Positions 1 to 6,439 of a stretch of 7,533 nt of DNA are shown one piece after another. The notes beneath the pieces were generated by a model that was given only the letters and a program-made list of their open reading frames with translations, did not search any database and was not told where the DNA came from. Source of the DNA: Propionibacteriaceae bacterium (GTDB taxonomy: Bacteria; Actinomycetota; Actinomycetes; Propionibacteriales; Propionibacteriaceae); NCBI GenBank assembly GCA_031287505.1, contig JAITSW010000218.1:1-7533 (forward strand), read 5' to 3'. How positions within the stretch are numbered: position 1 is the stretch's first letter; every line of letters starts with the position of its first letter. Made by a program: the position numbers and the translations under genes.

Positions 1-743
1 GCAAAAAGCCGCTTGAGCACAATGTCGCCGGCTAAAAGAAACTGTTCCGTGGTGTTTATGCCCTGAACTTCGTCCGTATCCGGAGTCACATAGGAAGACG
101 TGGGGACGCCTTGGCCGATCAGCCGCTGCGCCAACTCGGTAAGCCGATGCTCGTTAGCCTGCGCCATCTCGTCTAACCGGCTGATCAGCAAATCCGCGTG
201 GACGACGTAGGCACCCACGTTTATCTCGTGGATCTGGGCCGCATCCGCACTCAAATCGGTGGCTTCCACAATCTCGGAAAGCTCGCCCTTCTCATCGCGG
301 ACAATGCGGCCATACTGCGCCGGCTCGTCCAAAAGCGCTGAAAGCAGCGAGAACTTGGCCCCCTTGAGCCGATGCCGATTGAGCAAACCCTTCAGCGAAG
401 CCGCCCGCAGCAGCGGTGTGTCGCCATAGGCGATTAGCACATCGCCGTGGTAGTCCCGCAACTCAAAGCGGGCGCACCGCACCGCATCCCCCGTTCCGGC
501 CTGAACGCTCTGCACCACGAAGTTCCACGAATCACCCAAATGGGCGCGCACCGAATCGTCGTGTTCATCCACCACGATGGTGATGTCCTCCTTGGCGACG
601 ACGCTGAGGACGTTTTGCAAAACCAGCTCGATAACGGTGGACGTGCCCAGCGGCTTAAGCAGCAACTCGCGGGTTTCCCTGCTGTGTCCAGCCGCCAACA
701 CGATGGCGCGGGTTACCGGGGCAAGGGCTTGTGCTTTAGGCAT
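1..743 (-). CDS. GlmU-like sugar-phosphate nucleotidyltransferase, divergent; C-terminus beyond the window
   Basis: An open frame of 247 codons runs from an ATG (743-741) off the left edge without a stop. The protein has the order of motifs of the GlmU N-terminal pyrophosphorylase domain, which makes UDP-GlcNAc from GlcNAc-1-P and UTP: LAAG (16-19), Lys30, QAGTGDAV (81-88), AYGDTPLL (105-112, with the metal-binding Asp108), YGRIVRD (144-150), IVEATD (158-163, Glu160), EIN (173-175) and GIN (228-230). The glycine-rich loop is unusual. Where GlmU reads LAAGxGTRM...PK, this protein reads LAAGHSRETRELLLK, so the GTRM core and the Pro before the Lys are lost although the Gly-to-Lys distance is kept. 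The conserved QGEYYLTD segment is also replaced (around 194-204). The start lies 5 nt after the permease stop, with GAAAGG (753-758) as ribosome site, so it is probably the distal gene of the transporter operon. Whether a GlmU-type left-handed beta-helix acetyltransferase domain follows cannot be seen. It is more likely a specialised paralogue than the housekeeping GlmU. The fold is secure; the substrate is not. Confidence 0.82.
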   Translation of the reverse strand, partial: MPKAQALAPVTRAIVLAAGHSRETRELLLKPLGTSTVIELVLQNVLSVVAKEDITIVVDEHDDSVRAHLGDSWNFVVQSVQAGTGDAVRCARFELRDYHGDVLIAYGDTPLLRAASLKGLLNRHRLKGAKFSLLSALLDEPAQYGRIVRDEKGELSEIVEATDLSADAAQIHEINVGAYVVHADLLISRLDEMAQANEHRLTELAQRLIGQGVPTSSYVTPDTDEVQGINTTEQFLLAGDIVLKRLF

Positions 744-748
744 CTGGC

Positions 749-1606
749 TCAGCCTTTCACAGCGCCGGCCACCAACCCAGAGGTCAGCCTCCCCTGCACA
801 ATCAAGAAGAAGACGATTACCGGGACAGCCACCAACGTCGAGGCGGCCATTACCTGGCCCCAATCGGTTTCGCGGGTGGCGCTGGCCTGGATGAAGGTGC
901 GCAGCCATAGCGGCAGGGTGCGCACCGATTCCTCCGACATGATGACCAGCGCGATGGTGAATTCGTTCCAAGCCTGCAAAAACGCATAGACGCCGGAAGC
1001 CACCAGGCCGGGGGCCAGCAGCGGGAAGGTGATCTTGAAGAACGCCTGGGTGCGGGTGCAGCCGTCCACCATGGCCGCCTCTTCCAAATCAGCCGGGATG
1101 CCGGCCACGAAACCGCGCAGCATCCAGACCGTAAACGGCACCACCGCCGCCGTATACAAGATGGCCAGGCCAATCACGTTGTTGAGCAGGTTCATCGACG
1201 ACATCATCTTGTACTGCGCGATGAAAAGCCCCTCGGCGGGAAGCATCTGGATGAAGAGGATTGCCAGCACGAAGGACGTCCGCCCTTTAAACTTGTAGCG
1301 GCTAATGGCCAACGCCGCGCAGAAGGCGAAGAGCAGGCAAAAAGCCACTGCCAGCAGCGTCACAACCAAGCTGTTGCGCAGCGCGGTGAAGAACGTCCCG
1401 CCGGCGAAAACCGCCTCAAAGTTGGCGAGCGAGCCGCCGAAGGGGAAGAACGTCGGCGTCGACGAAGTCAGCGTCATATTGGGAAGCAGCGAGGATGAGA
1501 ACATCCAATACACCGGGAAAACCCATGCCAAGCCGATGAGAATGGCGAAAACTGAAGCGAATGCCTTGCCGGGGCGAAGCGGATCTTTAGCGGTATTTGC
1601 GGCCAT
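749..1606 (-). CDS. Carbohydrate ABC transporter permease, MalG/CUT1 type (second permease)
   Basis: Inner-membrane subunit of a binding-protein-dependent sugar importer, 285 aa, the usual length for MalG-type subunits. About six hydrophobic segments are visible (near residues 17-38, 78-101, 111-130, 143-162, 197-219, 252-271). The cytoplasmic EAA loop that docks the ATPase is clear: EEAAMVDGCTRTQAFFKITF (175-194), followed by P195-L-L-A-P199. The WNEF motif (213-216) is typical of the second CUT1 permease. The ATG at 1606-1604 comes 1 nt after the TGA of the first permease, and a strong ribosome site (AAGAGGG, 1612-1618) lies inside that upstream gene, so the two are almost certainly co-transcribed and translationally coupled. 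No ATPase gene lies beside the pair. The substrate is inferred to be an amino sugar only because nagA and nagB are nearby; the sequence of this subunit does not show it. Confidence 0.95.
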   Translation of the reverse strand: MAANTAKDPLRPGKAFASVFAILIGLAWVFPVYWMFSSSLLPNMTLTSSTPTFFPFGGSLANFEAVFAGGTFFTALRNSLVVTLLAVAFCLLFAFCAALAISRYKFKGRTSFVLAILFIQMLPAEGLFIAQYKMMSSMNLLNNVIGLAILYTAAVVPFTVWMLRGFVAGIPADLEEAAMVDGCTRTQAFFKITFPLLAPGLVASGVYAFLQAWNEFTIALVIMSEESVRTLPLWLRTFIQASATRETDWGQVMAASTLVAVPVIVFFLIVQGRLTSGLVAGAVKG

Positions 1607-1607
1607 G

Positions 1608-2549
1608 TCAGCCCTCTTCCTTGATTAGCGAACGAACGTAGGGGGCAGAGAGCGCCATCGTCAAGATTAAGACAAAGACGCTCATAGCGGCGGCCATGCC
1701 GAAGTCTCCGGCACCCACGCCGGTGCGATAGATGAATGTGCCGAGCAGGTTGGTGGAGGTATAGTCGGCACCGGCGTCTTGAAGCATCTGAATCTGGGTG
1801 AAAACGCGCAAATCCCAGATGATTTGCAGCAAAAACACAATCATCAGCACCGGGCGGATCATCGGCAAAATAATATTTGTGAAGCGCTTGAAGCCGTCGG
1901 CGCCGTCGAGTTGGGCGGCTTCCAGCACTTCGCCGGAAACTTGGGTAAGCCCCGCGTAAACCGAGAAGGCCACGAACGGAACGGACATCCAGACCACGAT
2001 GATAGTCGCCACCATGAAGAAGCTGAGTGGGTCTTCGAGCCAGTTGTGGCCGGTGAAGCTATCGCCCAAAAGCCAGTTGACAACTCCGTGATGCCAGTTG
2101 AAAAGCCAAAGCCAAACGGTCATGGCCGCCACTACCGGCATCGCCCAGGCAAAGAGCAGCGAAATCTGCAAAACCAGCCGGGCTGTTTTGGTGACCGCGT
2201 TCATCAGCAACGAGAGCAGTACCCCGATGACGACGGTGAGTACCGCGTTCACCAGGCAAAAGAGTATGGAACGGATGATGACTGCCCATATTTGGACGTC
2301 GCTAAAAATACTGAGGTAGTTTTCGGCTCCGACAAACTCGGGCGGCTGCCCAAATTGCTGCTTCAAGCCGTAATGCTGGAGCGAGGTGACGATCTGCCAG
2401 CCCACCGGGTAAGCGAGGGCGACCAACAGAACCACTATTGCCGGCACCAGCAACACATACGGGGTGAAGCGGCCAGGCCGATTTATTTTGCTGAGCCTAA
2501 CCTGCGGCGGCTTTAGAGCTGGCGCGGTAGCTGCTGTTTGCTTAGCCAT
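1608..2549 (-). CDS. Carbohydrate ABC transporter permease, MalF/CUT1 type (first permease)
   Basis: A 313-aa inner-membrane subunit that would form a heterodimer with the permease encoded just downstream. A polar N-terminal tail of about 30 residues (AKQTAATAPALKPPQVRLSK...) precedes six hydrophobic segments (near 33-50, 91-116, 126-150, 177-199, 230-248, 285-303). The EAA loop is LEAAQLDGADGFKRFTNIIL (209-228), with P229 and P233 after it as in MalF/UgpA-type proteins. The start ATG is at 2549-2547. The ribosome site upstream is weak (AAAGAATGG at most), unlike those of the neighbours, so translation may depend on the structure of the 118-nt leader, which contains a strong hairpin. The stop at 1610-1608 is 1 nt from the next start. 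The family is certain; the sugar is inferred from context. Confidence 0.95.
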   Translation of the reverse strand: MAKQTAATAPALKPPQVRLSKINRPGRFTPYVLLVPAIVVLLVALAYPVGWQIVTSLQHYGLKQQFGQPPEFVGAENYLSIFSDVQIWAVIIRSILFCLVNAVLTVVIGVLLSLLMNAVTKTARLVLQISLLFAWAMPVVAAMTVWLWLFNWHHGVVNWLLGDSFTGHNWLEDPLSFFMVATIIVVWMSVPFVAFSVYAGLTQVSGEVLEAAQLDGADGFKRFTNIILPMIRPVLMIVFLLQIIWDLRVFTQIQMLQDAGADYTSTNLLGTFIYRTGVGAGDFGMAAAMSVFVLILTMALSAPYVRSLIKEEG

Positions 2550-2592
2550 GAAACCATTCTTTGGGTCTTGGGTACGAGGGTTGTTTCCCGGG

Positions 2593-2627
2593 GGGAGCTT
2601 GACCGCTTACGCGTCGGCCAAGCTCCC
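2593..2627 (-). repeat. Perfect 9-bp inverted repeat (RNA hairpin) between the binding-protein and permease genes
   Basis: GGGAGCTTG (2593-2601) and CAAGCTCCC (2619-2627) are perfect complements around a 17-nt loop, and the loop can add three more pairs after one mismatch (CCG at 2603-2605 with CGG at 2614-2616). It sits in the 118-nt gap that follows the binding-protein gene. No T-run follows it in the minus-strand direction; the next bases are C-rich and then GGGAAACAA. A classical Rho-independent terminator is therefore unlikely. Its position fits an intercistronic RNA element that protects the 3' end of the binding-protein message or partly stops transcription, making more binding protein than permease, as in other sugar ABC operons. 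The hairpin is seen; the role is inferred. Nothing else was recognised in the gap. Confidence 0.7.
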
Positions 2628-2667
2628 AAACCGAGGAGGATTTGCCTTTGGCGAAATCTGTTAGCTC

Positions 2668-4020
2668 TCAGCCATTCAGCATCGGGGTGATGATGGCATC
2701 GTATTCGGTGGCCAGCGCGGCTATGTCGCCACCGTCGGCTACCTTGGAGAAGAACTCTTCGAGCTTCATCGAAGACTCAACCGTGGCCCAGCCGGGAGCG
2801 GCGGGGGTCAACTTCGAGTTTGACGCAGACTCGACGAGCGCCTTGGCGAATTCGTCGGTGCCGAGTGAATCCACATAGTCGGAGTTGGCCGGCCCAAGAC
2901 CGTTTTCGCCAAGCAGCTTCTGATAGTCGGCGGAGAAGATGATCTTCAACAGCTCGCGGGATCCCTCTTGGTTCTTGCTCTTGGCGGAGATGCCGATGTT
3001 GGAGCCGCCTGCAAAGACCGGAGCCGGCTTGCCGTCGTTGCCTGGGAGGGCAAAGACTCCGAAGACCTTGTCATTCCATTCGCGGACAGTTTCGCCCTTG
3101 TCGTTTTTGACGGGATCGCCGATCGACCAGTGCGCCCATCCGGGAGCCATGATGGTGGCTGCGGCAAGCTTGGTCTCAGTGATGGATTTGTCTTCTTCGG
3201 TGGCCTGATCCTCATTGTTGATATAGAGCCACGGGCTTTCGTCCTTGGCGGTTGCCGGAGCATTGGAAGCCACTTTGTGGATTTCCTGCAACTGCTGTAA
3301 ACCTTTGACGGTGTTCGGATCGGAGAGGGTGGAAACCCACTGGTCGCCTTCCTTCTTGGCCAAGTCGCCGCCGTTGGCGAAAATCCAGCTAATGCCGTTG
3401 CGCCAATCCTGGCCGCCGATGAAGAAGCCGGAGAAATCCTTGATCTTATTTGGGTTCTTTTCGGCGAGTTTCGCCACGTTCGCGTTGAATTCGTCTAGCG
3501 TCGTGGGGACTTCAATGCCGGCAGCCTGGTAGAGGTCCTTACGGTAGAACATGTAGCGCGAGCCGAAATAGTAAGGCAGGGTGTACTTCTTGGAGTCGAC
3601 TTCGCCGACGGTCACGAAAGACTGCAGCAGTTTGTCGCCGCCAAGTTCGGCATAGAGGTCGGAGACGTCGGAGAACGCGCCGATATTGGTGAAAGTCGGA
3701 GACTGGGTGTTGCCCACCTCGACCACATCCGGGGTGTTGTTCTCGTCCGGCAAAGCGGTGGTCAGCTTGGCTACCAGGTCAGGCCAAGCCTGCTCTTCGA
3801 TGGTGAGCGTGCCGCCGGTCTTGGCGGTGTAGGTGGTCTTCAGGTAATCGCGCAGCGCAGTCGGGGTGTCGCCGCCAGCCAGCCACAAGGTGATGTTTTG
3901 CCCCCCGGCAGTAGTTGCGCCCTCTGGGGAGGGTGTGGTGTTGGTCGTAGGTTGGGCGCATGAGGTCAAGACGACCGCTGCCGCAGTTGCGAGGGCGGCC
4001 ATTGCCATGATTCGCTTCAT
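2668..4020 (-). CDS. Sugar ABC transporter solute-binding lipoprotein (CUT1 family)
   Basis: Extracytoplasmic receptor of the importer, 450 aa, normal for CUT1 binding proteins. The N-terminus is a lipoprotein signal: K2 R3, a hydrophobic stretch 4-18, and lipobox LTSC with the acylated Cys at 21. A Thr/Pro/Ser-rich tether follows (22-38) before the folded domain opens with NITLWLAGG (42-50). Family-typical segments include the TPDVVEVGN stretch (96-104), the YTLPYYFGSRYMFYRKDLY region (146-164), and near the C-terminal third a GGSNIGIS strand. ATG at 4020-4018 is well supported by AAAGGA (4026-4031), 5 nt upstream. The gene follows the ROK gene after 42 nt and precedes the permeases. The ligand is likely GlcNAc, chitobiose or another GlcNAc-containing glycan, by analogy with NgcE/DasA-type systems and from the nagBA context. 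That assignment is inference; another hexosamine glycan is possible. Confidence 0.93.
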   Translation of the reverse strand: MKRIMAMAALATAAAVVLTSCAQPTTNTTPSPEGATTAGGQNITLWLAGGDTPTALRDYLKTTYTAKTGGTLTIEEQAWPDLVAKLTTALPDENNTPDVVEVGNTQSPTFTNIGAFSDVSDLYAELGGDKLLQSFVTVGEVDSKKYTLPYYFGSRYMFYRKDLYQAAGIEVPTTLDEFNANVAKLAEKNPNKIKDFSGFFIGGQDWRNGISWIFANGGDLAKKEGDQWVSTLSDPNTVKGLQQLQEIHKVASNAPATAKDESPWLYINNEDQATEEDKSITETKLAAATIMAPGWAHWSIGDPVKNDKGETVREWNDKVFGVFALPGNDGKPAPVFAGGSNIGISAKSKNQEGSRELLKIIFSADYQKLLGENGLGPANSDYVDSLGTDEFAKALVESASNSKLTPAAPGWATVESSMKLEEFFSKVADGGDIAALATEYDAIITPMLNG

Positions 4021-4062
4021 TGGTTTCCTTTCGGTTGTTTGTTTTCTCGGGTAGGCAGACGT

Positions 4063-5241
4063 TTAATTGACGCCCAGTTGTTTGCGGAGGATGAGGGCGG
4101 TGGCCCCGAGCAACACCGCATCCCCAGCCAGTTGGGATTCTCTTAAAACCACCGAACGCCTGGACTCAAGGCCGATGCGGTCGATGATAAGACTTTGGGC
4201 GGCCGCGATGAACGTGCCGTTGATGAACTGGGACGGGCCGCCGACGATTACGTCTGAGACATCCAGCATGCCGATGATAGGGGCGAGGGCGATACCGAGC
4301 CGGCGCCCGGCCTCCGCCAATATTTCTTCTTTTTCGGCGGGATTCTCAGCGATGCGCTTGCTCAAAGCCGGCACCGCAACCCAGGTTTCTAAGCAGCCAT
4401 GCTTGCCGCAGGAGCAGAGTGCGCCATTATGCTCGATGACGACGTGGCCGATTTCGCCGGCCGCCCCGCCTGTTCCGTTGACCGCAATTCCCCCGATGAG
4501 CAGCCCCGAGCCAACACCGCGCGATATTTGCACCCGGATGAGGTCGGCTCCGGCGTTGCCAAAGCGGTGTTCGGCGATAGTGGCCAGCCGGGCGTCATTG
4601 GCAATAGTCACGTCCTGGCCCAAGGCCTTGCCAAGTTCGGCGGACAGCTTTAGGCGATGCCAATCTAAATTGGCGGCGGAGACTTCTTTTCCACTCGGGT
4701 CTACCGTGCCGGGGGTGCCGACACAGATGCCCAAAATCTCCTTGTCTGATTTTTTGACCAGCTCTGAGATGAATGAAATGAGCGATCGAAGCACTTCTTC
4801 GCCCTTGGCATCGCCAAGTTGCCGTTCGGCGCGGTAGCGGATCTTGCCTCCGATGTTGCAGATAGCCCCGGTGATAGCCTCGCCGCCAGAAAGGTCAACC
4901 GCAATAATGTCGCGCGAGTATTCGGCTACGGTAAGCAGCGTCGCCGGCTTTCCAGGACGGATCGCGTCCGAACTCCCAACTTCAGCGAGCAGCCCGCTGC
5001 CGAGCAACTCCGCCACCAAATCGGAGATGGTGACGCGCGTCAAGCCGGTAGCACGCGAAAGATCCGCGCGAGATATTTCCGGGGTGTCGTAAAGCGTCTG
5101 AAGCACCAAAGAGAGATTGTTTTGCCGACCGTCTTGGGGACGGATGCGCGAGCGCCCGGCCGATGCCGCGCGCGGAACCCGAGAACTCACGGTTGTGGCT
5201 CTTTTGCTGTTTGCCAACGCCGGGGCATCCTTGCCTAACAC
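4063..5241 (-). CDS. ROK-family transcriptional repressor (NagC/Mlc type)
   Basis: A 392-aa sugar-responsive repressor. Residues about 42-90 form a winged helix-turn-helix (ISRADLSRATGLTRVTISDL, 56-75), followed by a ROK sugar-binding domain. That domain has the zinc motif CSCGKHGCLE (276-285), GEIGH (262-266) with the sugar- and zinc-contacting Glu/His, and NDA (215-217). The ATP-binding motifs are degraded: VDLSGGE (115-121) instead of DLGGT, and SRGVGSG (240-246) instead of GTGxGGG. It is therefore a regulator rather than a kinase, as is usual for ROK repressors. The start is uncertain. GTG at 5241-5239 lies about 8 nt after a likely -10 box, so it could be leaderless. GTG at 5190-5188 (codon 18) has AAAGAG about 8-9 nt upstream and would give a more typical N-terminus. 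The gene sits between nagA and the binding-protein gene and probably controls the locus in response to GlcNAc, GlcNAc-6-P or a similar sugar (inferred). Confidence 0.93.
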   Translation of the reverse strand: MLGKDAPALANSKRATTVSSRVPRAASAGRSRIRPQDGRQNNLSLVLQTLYDTPEISRADLSRATGLTRVTISDLVAELLGSGLLAEVGSSDAIRPGKPATLLTVAEYSRDIIAVDLSGGEAITGAICNIGGKIRYRAERQLGDAKGEEVLRSLISFISELVKKSDKEILGICVGTPGTVDPSGKEVSAANLDWHRLKLSAELGKALGQDVTIANDARLATIAEHRFGNAGADLIRVQISRGVGSGLLIGGIAVNGTGGAAGEIGHVVIEHNGALCSCGKHGCLETWVAVPALSKRIAENPAEKEEILAEAGRRLGIALAPIIGMLDVSDVIVGGPSQFINGTFIAAAQSLIIDRIGLESRRSVVLRESQLAGDAVLLGATALILRKQLGVN

Positions 5242-5263
5242 ATTTGTTAGTAAACCTTACTTA
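5235..5263. promoter_or_regulatory. Two overlapping palindromes, candidate ROK operator
   Basis: CTAACA (5235-5240) and TGTTAG (5245-5250) are perfect complements around CATT. Overlapping them, TTAGTAA (5247-5253) and TTACTTA (5257-5263) form a 7-bp dyad with one mismatch around ACC. AT-rich dyads of this size are typical of ROK repressor sites. The first dyad covers the upstream GTG start codon and the second covers the likely -10 box, which suits autorepression. The dyads are seen directly; binding by the adjacent ROK protein is inferred. Confidence 0.55.
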
Positions 5264-5278
5264 TGTATGCCAAGTCAA
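5249..5278 (-). promoter_or_regulatory. Candidate sigma-70-type promoter of the ROK-transporter operon
   Basis: On the minus strand a -35 box TTGACT (5278-5273) is followed after 18 nt by TTTACT (5254-5249), a fair -10 box. Transcription would begin near 5242-5240, at or next to the upstream GTG of the ROK gene. It lies in the 79-nt gap after nagA, so the regulator and transporter genes may be transcribed separately from nagBA as well as by read-through. The -35 is good, the -10 weak and the spacing slightly long. Confidence 0.45.
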
Positions 5279-5320
5279 GTTGCCCCGCCAACCGTAATCA
5301 TTTCGTTATTTATCGCCTAC

Positions 5321-6436
5321 TCAGCGCCACTGGCCACGGCGCATTACCCTGCACACTTTGAGAGTGTCGGCGTCAAATTCCACCAAGTCGGCATGGAAAC
5401 CGACATCCAGCCGTCCAACTTTGGGAATTTGCAGATAAGCCGCCGGATTTGCGGTGGCCAACCCCACAGCGGCAGCCAGCGGAACCCCGGCCTGGGTTGC
5501 CAAACGGACGGCATCGGCAAGCCTGATGGTGCTACCCGCGATGGTTTCCGTTCCCGAGATCCGCGCCTGCCCGTTGGCCACCGTCACCGGCAAACCGCCC
5601 AGCGCATAGTCTCCGTCGCCCAAACCCGCCGCAGCCATGGCATCCGTTATCAAGACGGTGCGCCCGGGGTAATTCTTGCCGATGAACACCGCTAACCGCG
5701 GGTCAATGTGGAAACCGTCAAAAATCAGCTCCAAGAAGACCTGTTCCGCTTCCAAAGCCGCCAAAACCGGGCCCGGCTCGCGCTTCTTCAAATCTGGCAT
5801 CGCATTGAACATATGCGTGACGCCGGTGGCCCCGGCGGTGACGCCAGCCTGTGTCACGGCGAAATCGGCGGCGGTATGCCCGATAGCGGCCACGATACCG
5901 GCGGCGGCAAAACTAGAAATGGCCTCCAGCGCCCCTGGAAGCTCGGGCGCAATCGTCACCATGCGGATAATCTCAGAGCCATACCCCAGCACGGCCTCAA
6001 CAGCCTGGGCATCCGGCAAGGCAAGCTTATCCGGGTCGTGCGCGCCGCGCTGCTTCGGCGAAATCCACGGGCCCTCAAGATGAATACCAGCCAACTCGCC
6101 ATTTTCCACCAGCGGAATCAGAGCTTCGATCTGCGTGCGCAACTCGGCTAGCCCAGCTGTCACCAAAGAGGCAATCACGGTGGTCGTGCCCGCCTCAAGA
6201 TGCGCCGCCAAGGCGATCCGCGCCGCAGCAGCGCCCTCGGTGAAAGCCGCTCCTCCCGCGCCATGCGAATGCACATCCACCAGCCCGGGAGTCGCAAAAC
6301 CGAGAAGGGCAACATCCGGCGTCCCCGAAAAGTCCTCCCAAACAAGGCGCGATATGCGTCCGCCAATTACTTCCAGCCAGCCCGGCTCAAAGCTAGCGCT
6401 CAGGGCATTCCAGAGCTGCCGACCCGCGATAATCAT
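5321..6436 (-). CDS. nagA: N-acetylglucosamine-6-phosphate deacetylase
   Basis: Cytoplasmic amidohydrolase, 371 aa, that converts GlcNAc-6-P to glucosamine-6-P and acetate, the first committed step of GlcNAc breakdown. The TIM-barrel metal site is complete: VDVHSHG (53-59, His56 and His58), HLEGPW (119-124, Glu121), GHT (186-188, His187), THMFNAM (207-213, His208) and ITDAM (263-267, the catalytic Asp265). GFH (241-243) and the MFNAM segment bind substrate in the family. His56 and His58 replace the Gln/Asn pair of E. coli NagA and suggest a two-metal centre, as in mycobacterial and Bacillus enzymes. The ATG at 6436-6434 follows the nagB stop after only 3 nt with no strong ribosome site, which suggests translational coupling to nagB. 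The product feeds NagB directly. Stop TGA is at 5323-5321, and the regulator gene follows after 79 nt. Confidence 0.96.
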   Translation of the reverse strand: MIIAGRQLWNALSASFEPGWLEVIGGRISRLVWEDFSGTPDVALLGFATPGLVDVHSHGAGGAAFTEGAAAARIALAAHLEAGTTTVIASLVTAGLAELRTQIEALIPLVENGELAGIHLEGPWISPKQRGAHDPDKLALPDAQAVEAVLGYGSEIIRMVTIAPELPGALEAISSFAAAGIVAAIGHTAADFAVTQAGVTAGATGVTHMFNAMPDLKKREPGPVLAALEAEQVFLELIFDGFHIDPRLAVFIGKNYPGRTVLITDAMAAAGLGDGDYALGGLPVTVANGQARISGTETIAGSTIRLADAVRLATQAGVPLAAAVGLATANPAAYLQIPKVGRLDVGFHADLVEFDADTLKVCRVMRRGQWR

Positions 6437-6439
6437 GGC

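Noticed and set aside
447..989. Plus-strand open frame across the GlmU-like and second permease genes
   Set aside because: It spans the junction of two real minus-strand genes, has no family motifs, and both opposing genes have clear conserved motifs in the overlapped region.
1779..2516. Long plus-strand open frame (245 codons) opposite the first permease gene
   Set aside because: It lies wholly inside a well-supported permease on the other strand, its product is rich in His, Gln, Asn and Arg without any domain, and no ribosome site supports it. It is a by-product of GC-rich codon bias.
2593..2627. Hairpin considered as a Rho-independent terminator
   Set aside because: No T-run follows the stem on either strand: the minus side continues with C and then GGGAAACAA, the plus side with AAACCGAGG. 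The permease genes downstream also need the same transcript.
4067..4837. Plus-strand open frame of 256 codons opposite the ROK gene
   Set aside because: Low-complexity Ser/Pro/Ala-rich product with no recognisable fold, entirely antisense to a ROK protein whose motifs are intact.
4063..5241. ROK protein as the missing GlcNAc kinase
   Set aside because: It has an N-terminal winged helix, and the ATP-binding motifs (DLSGGE and SRGVGSG) depart from the kinase consensus, so it is better explained as a repressor.
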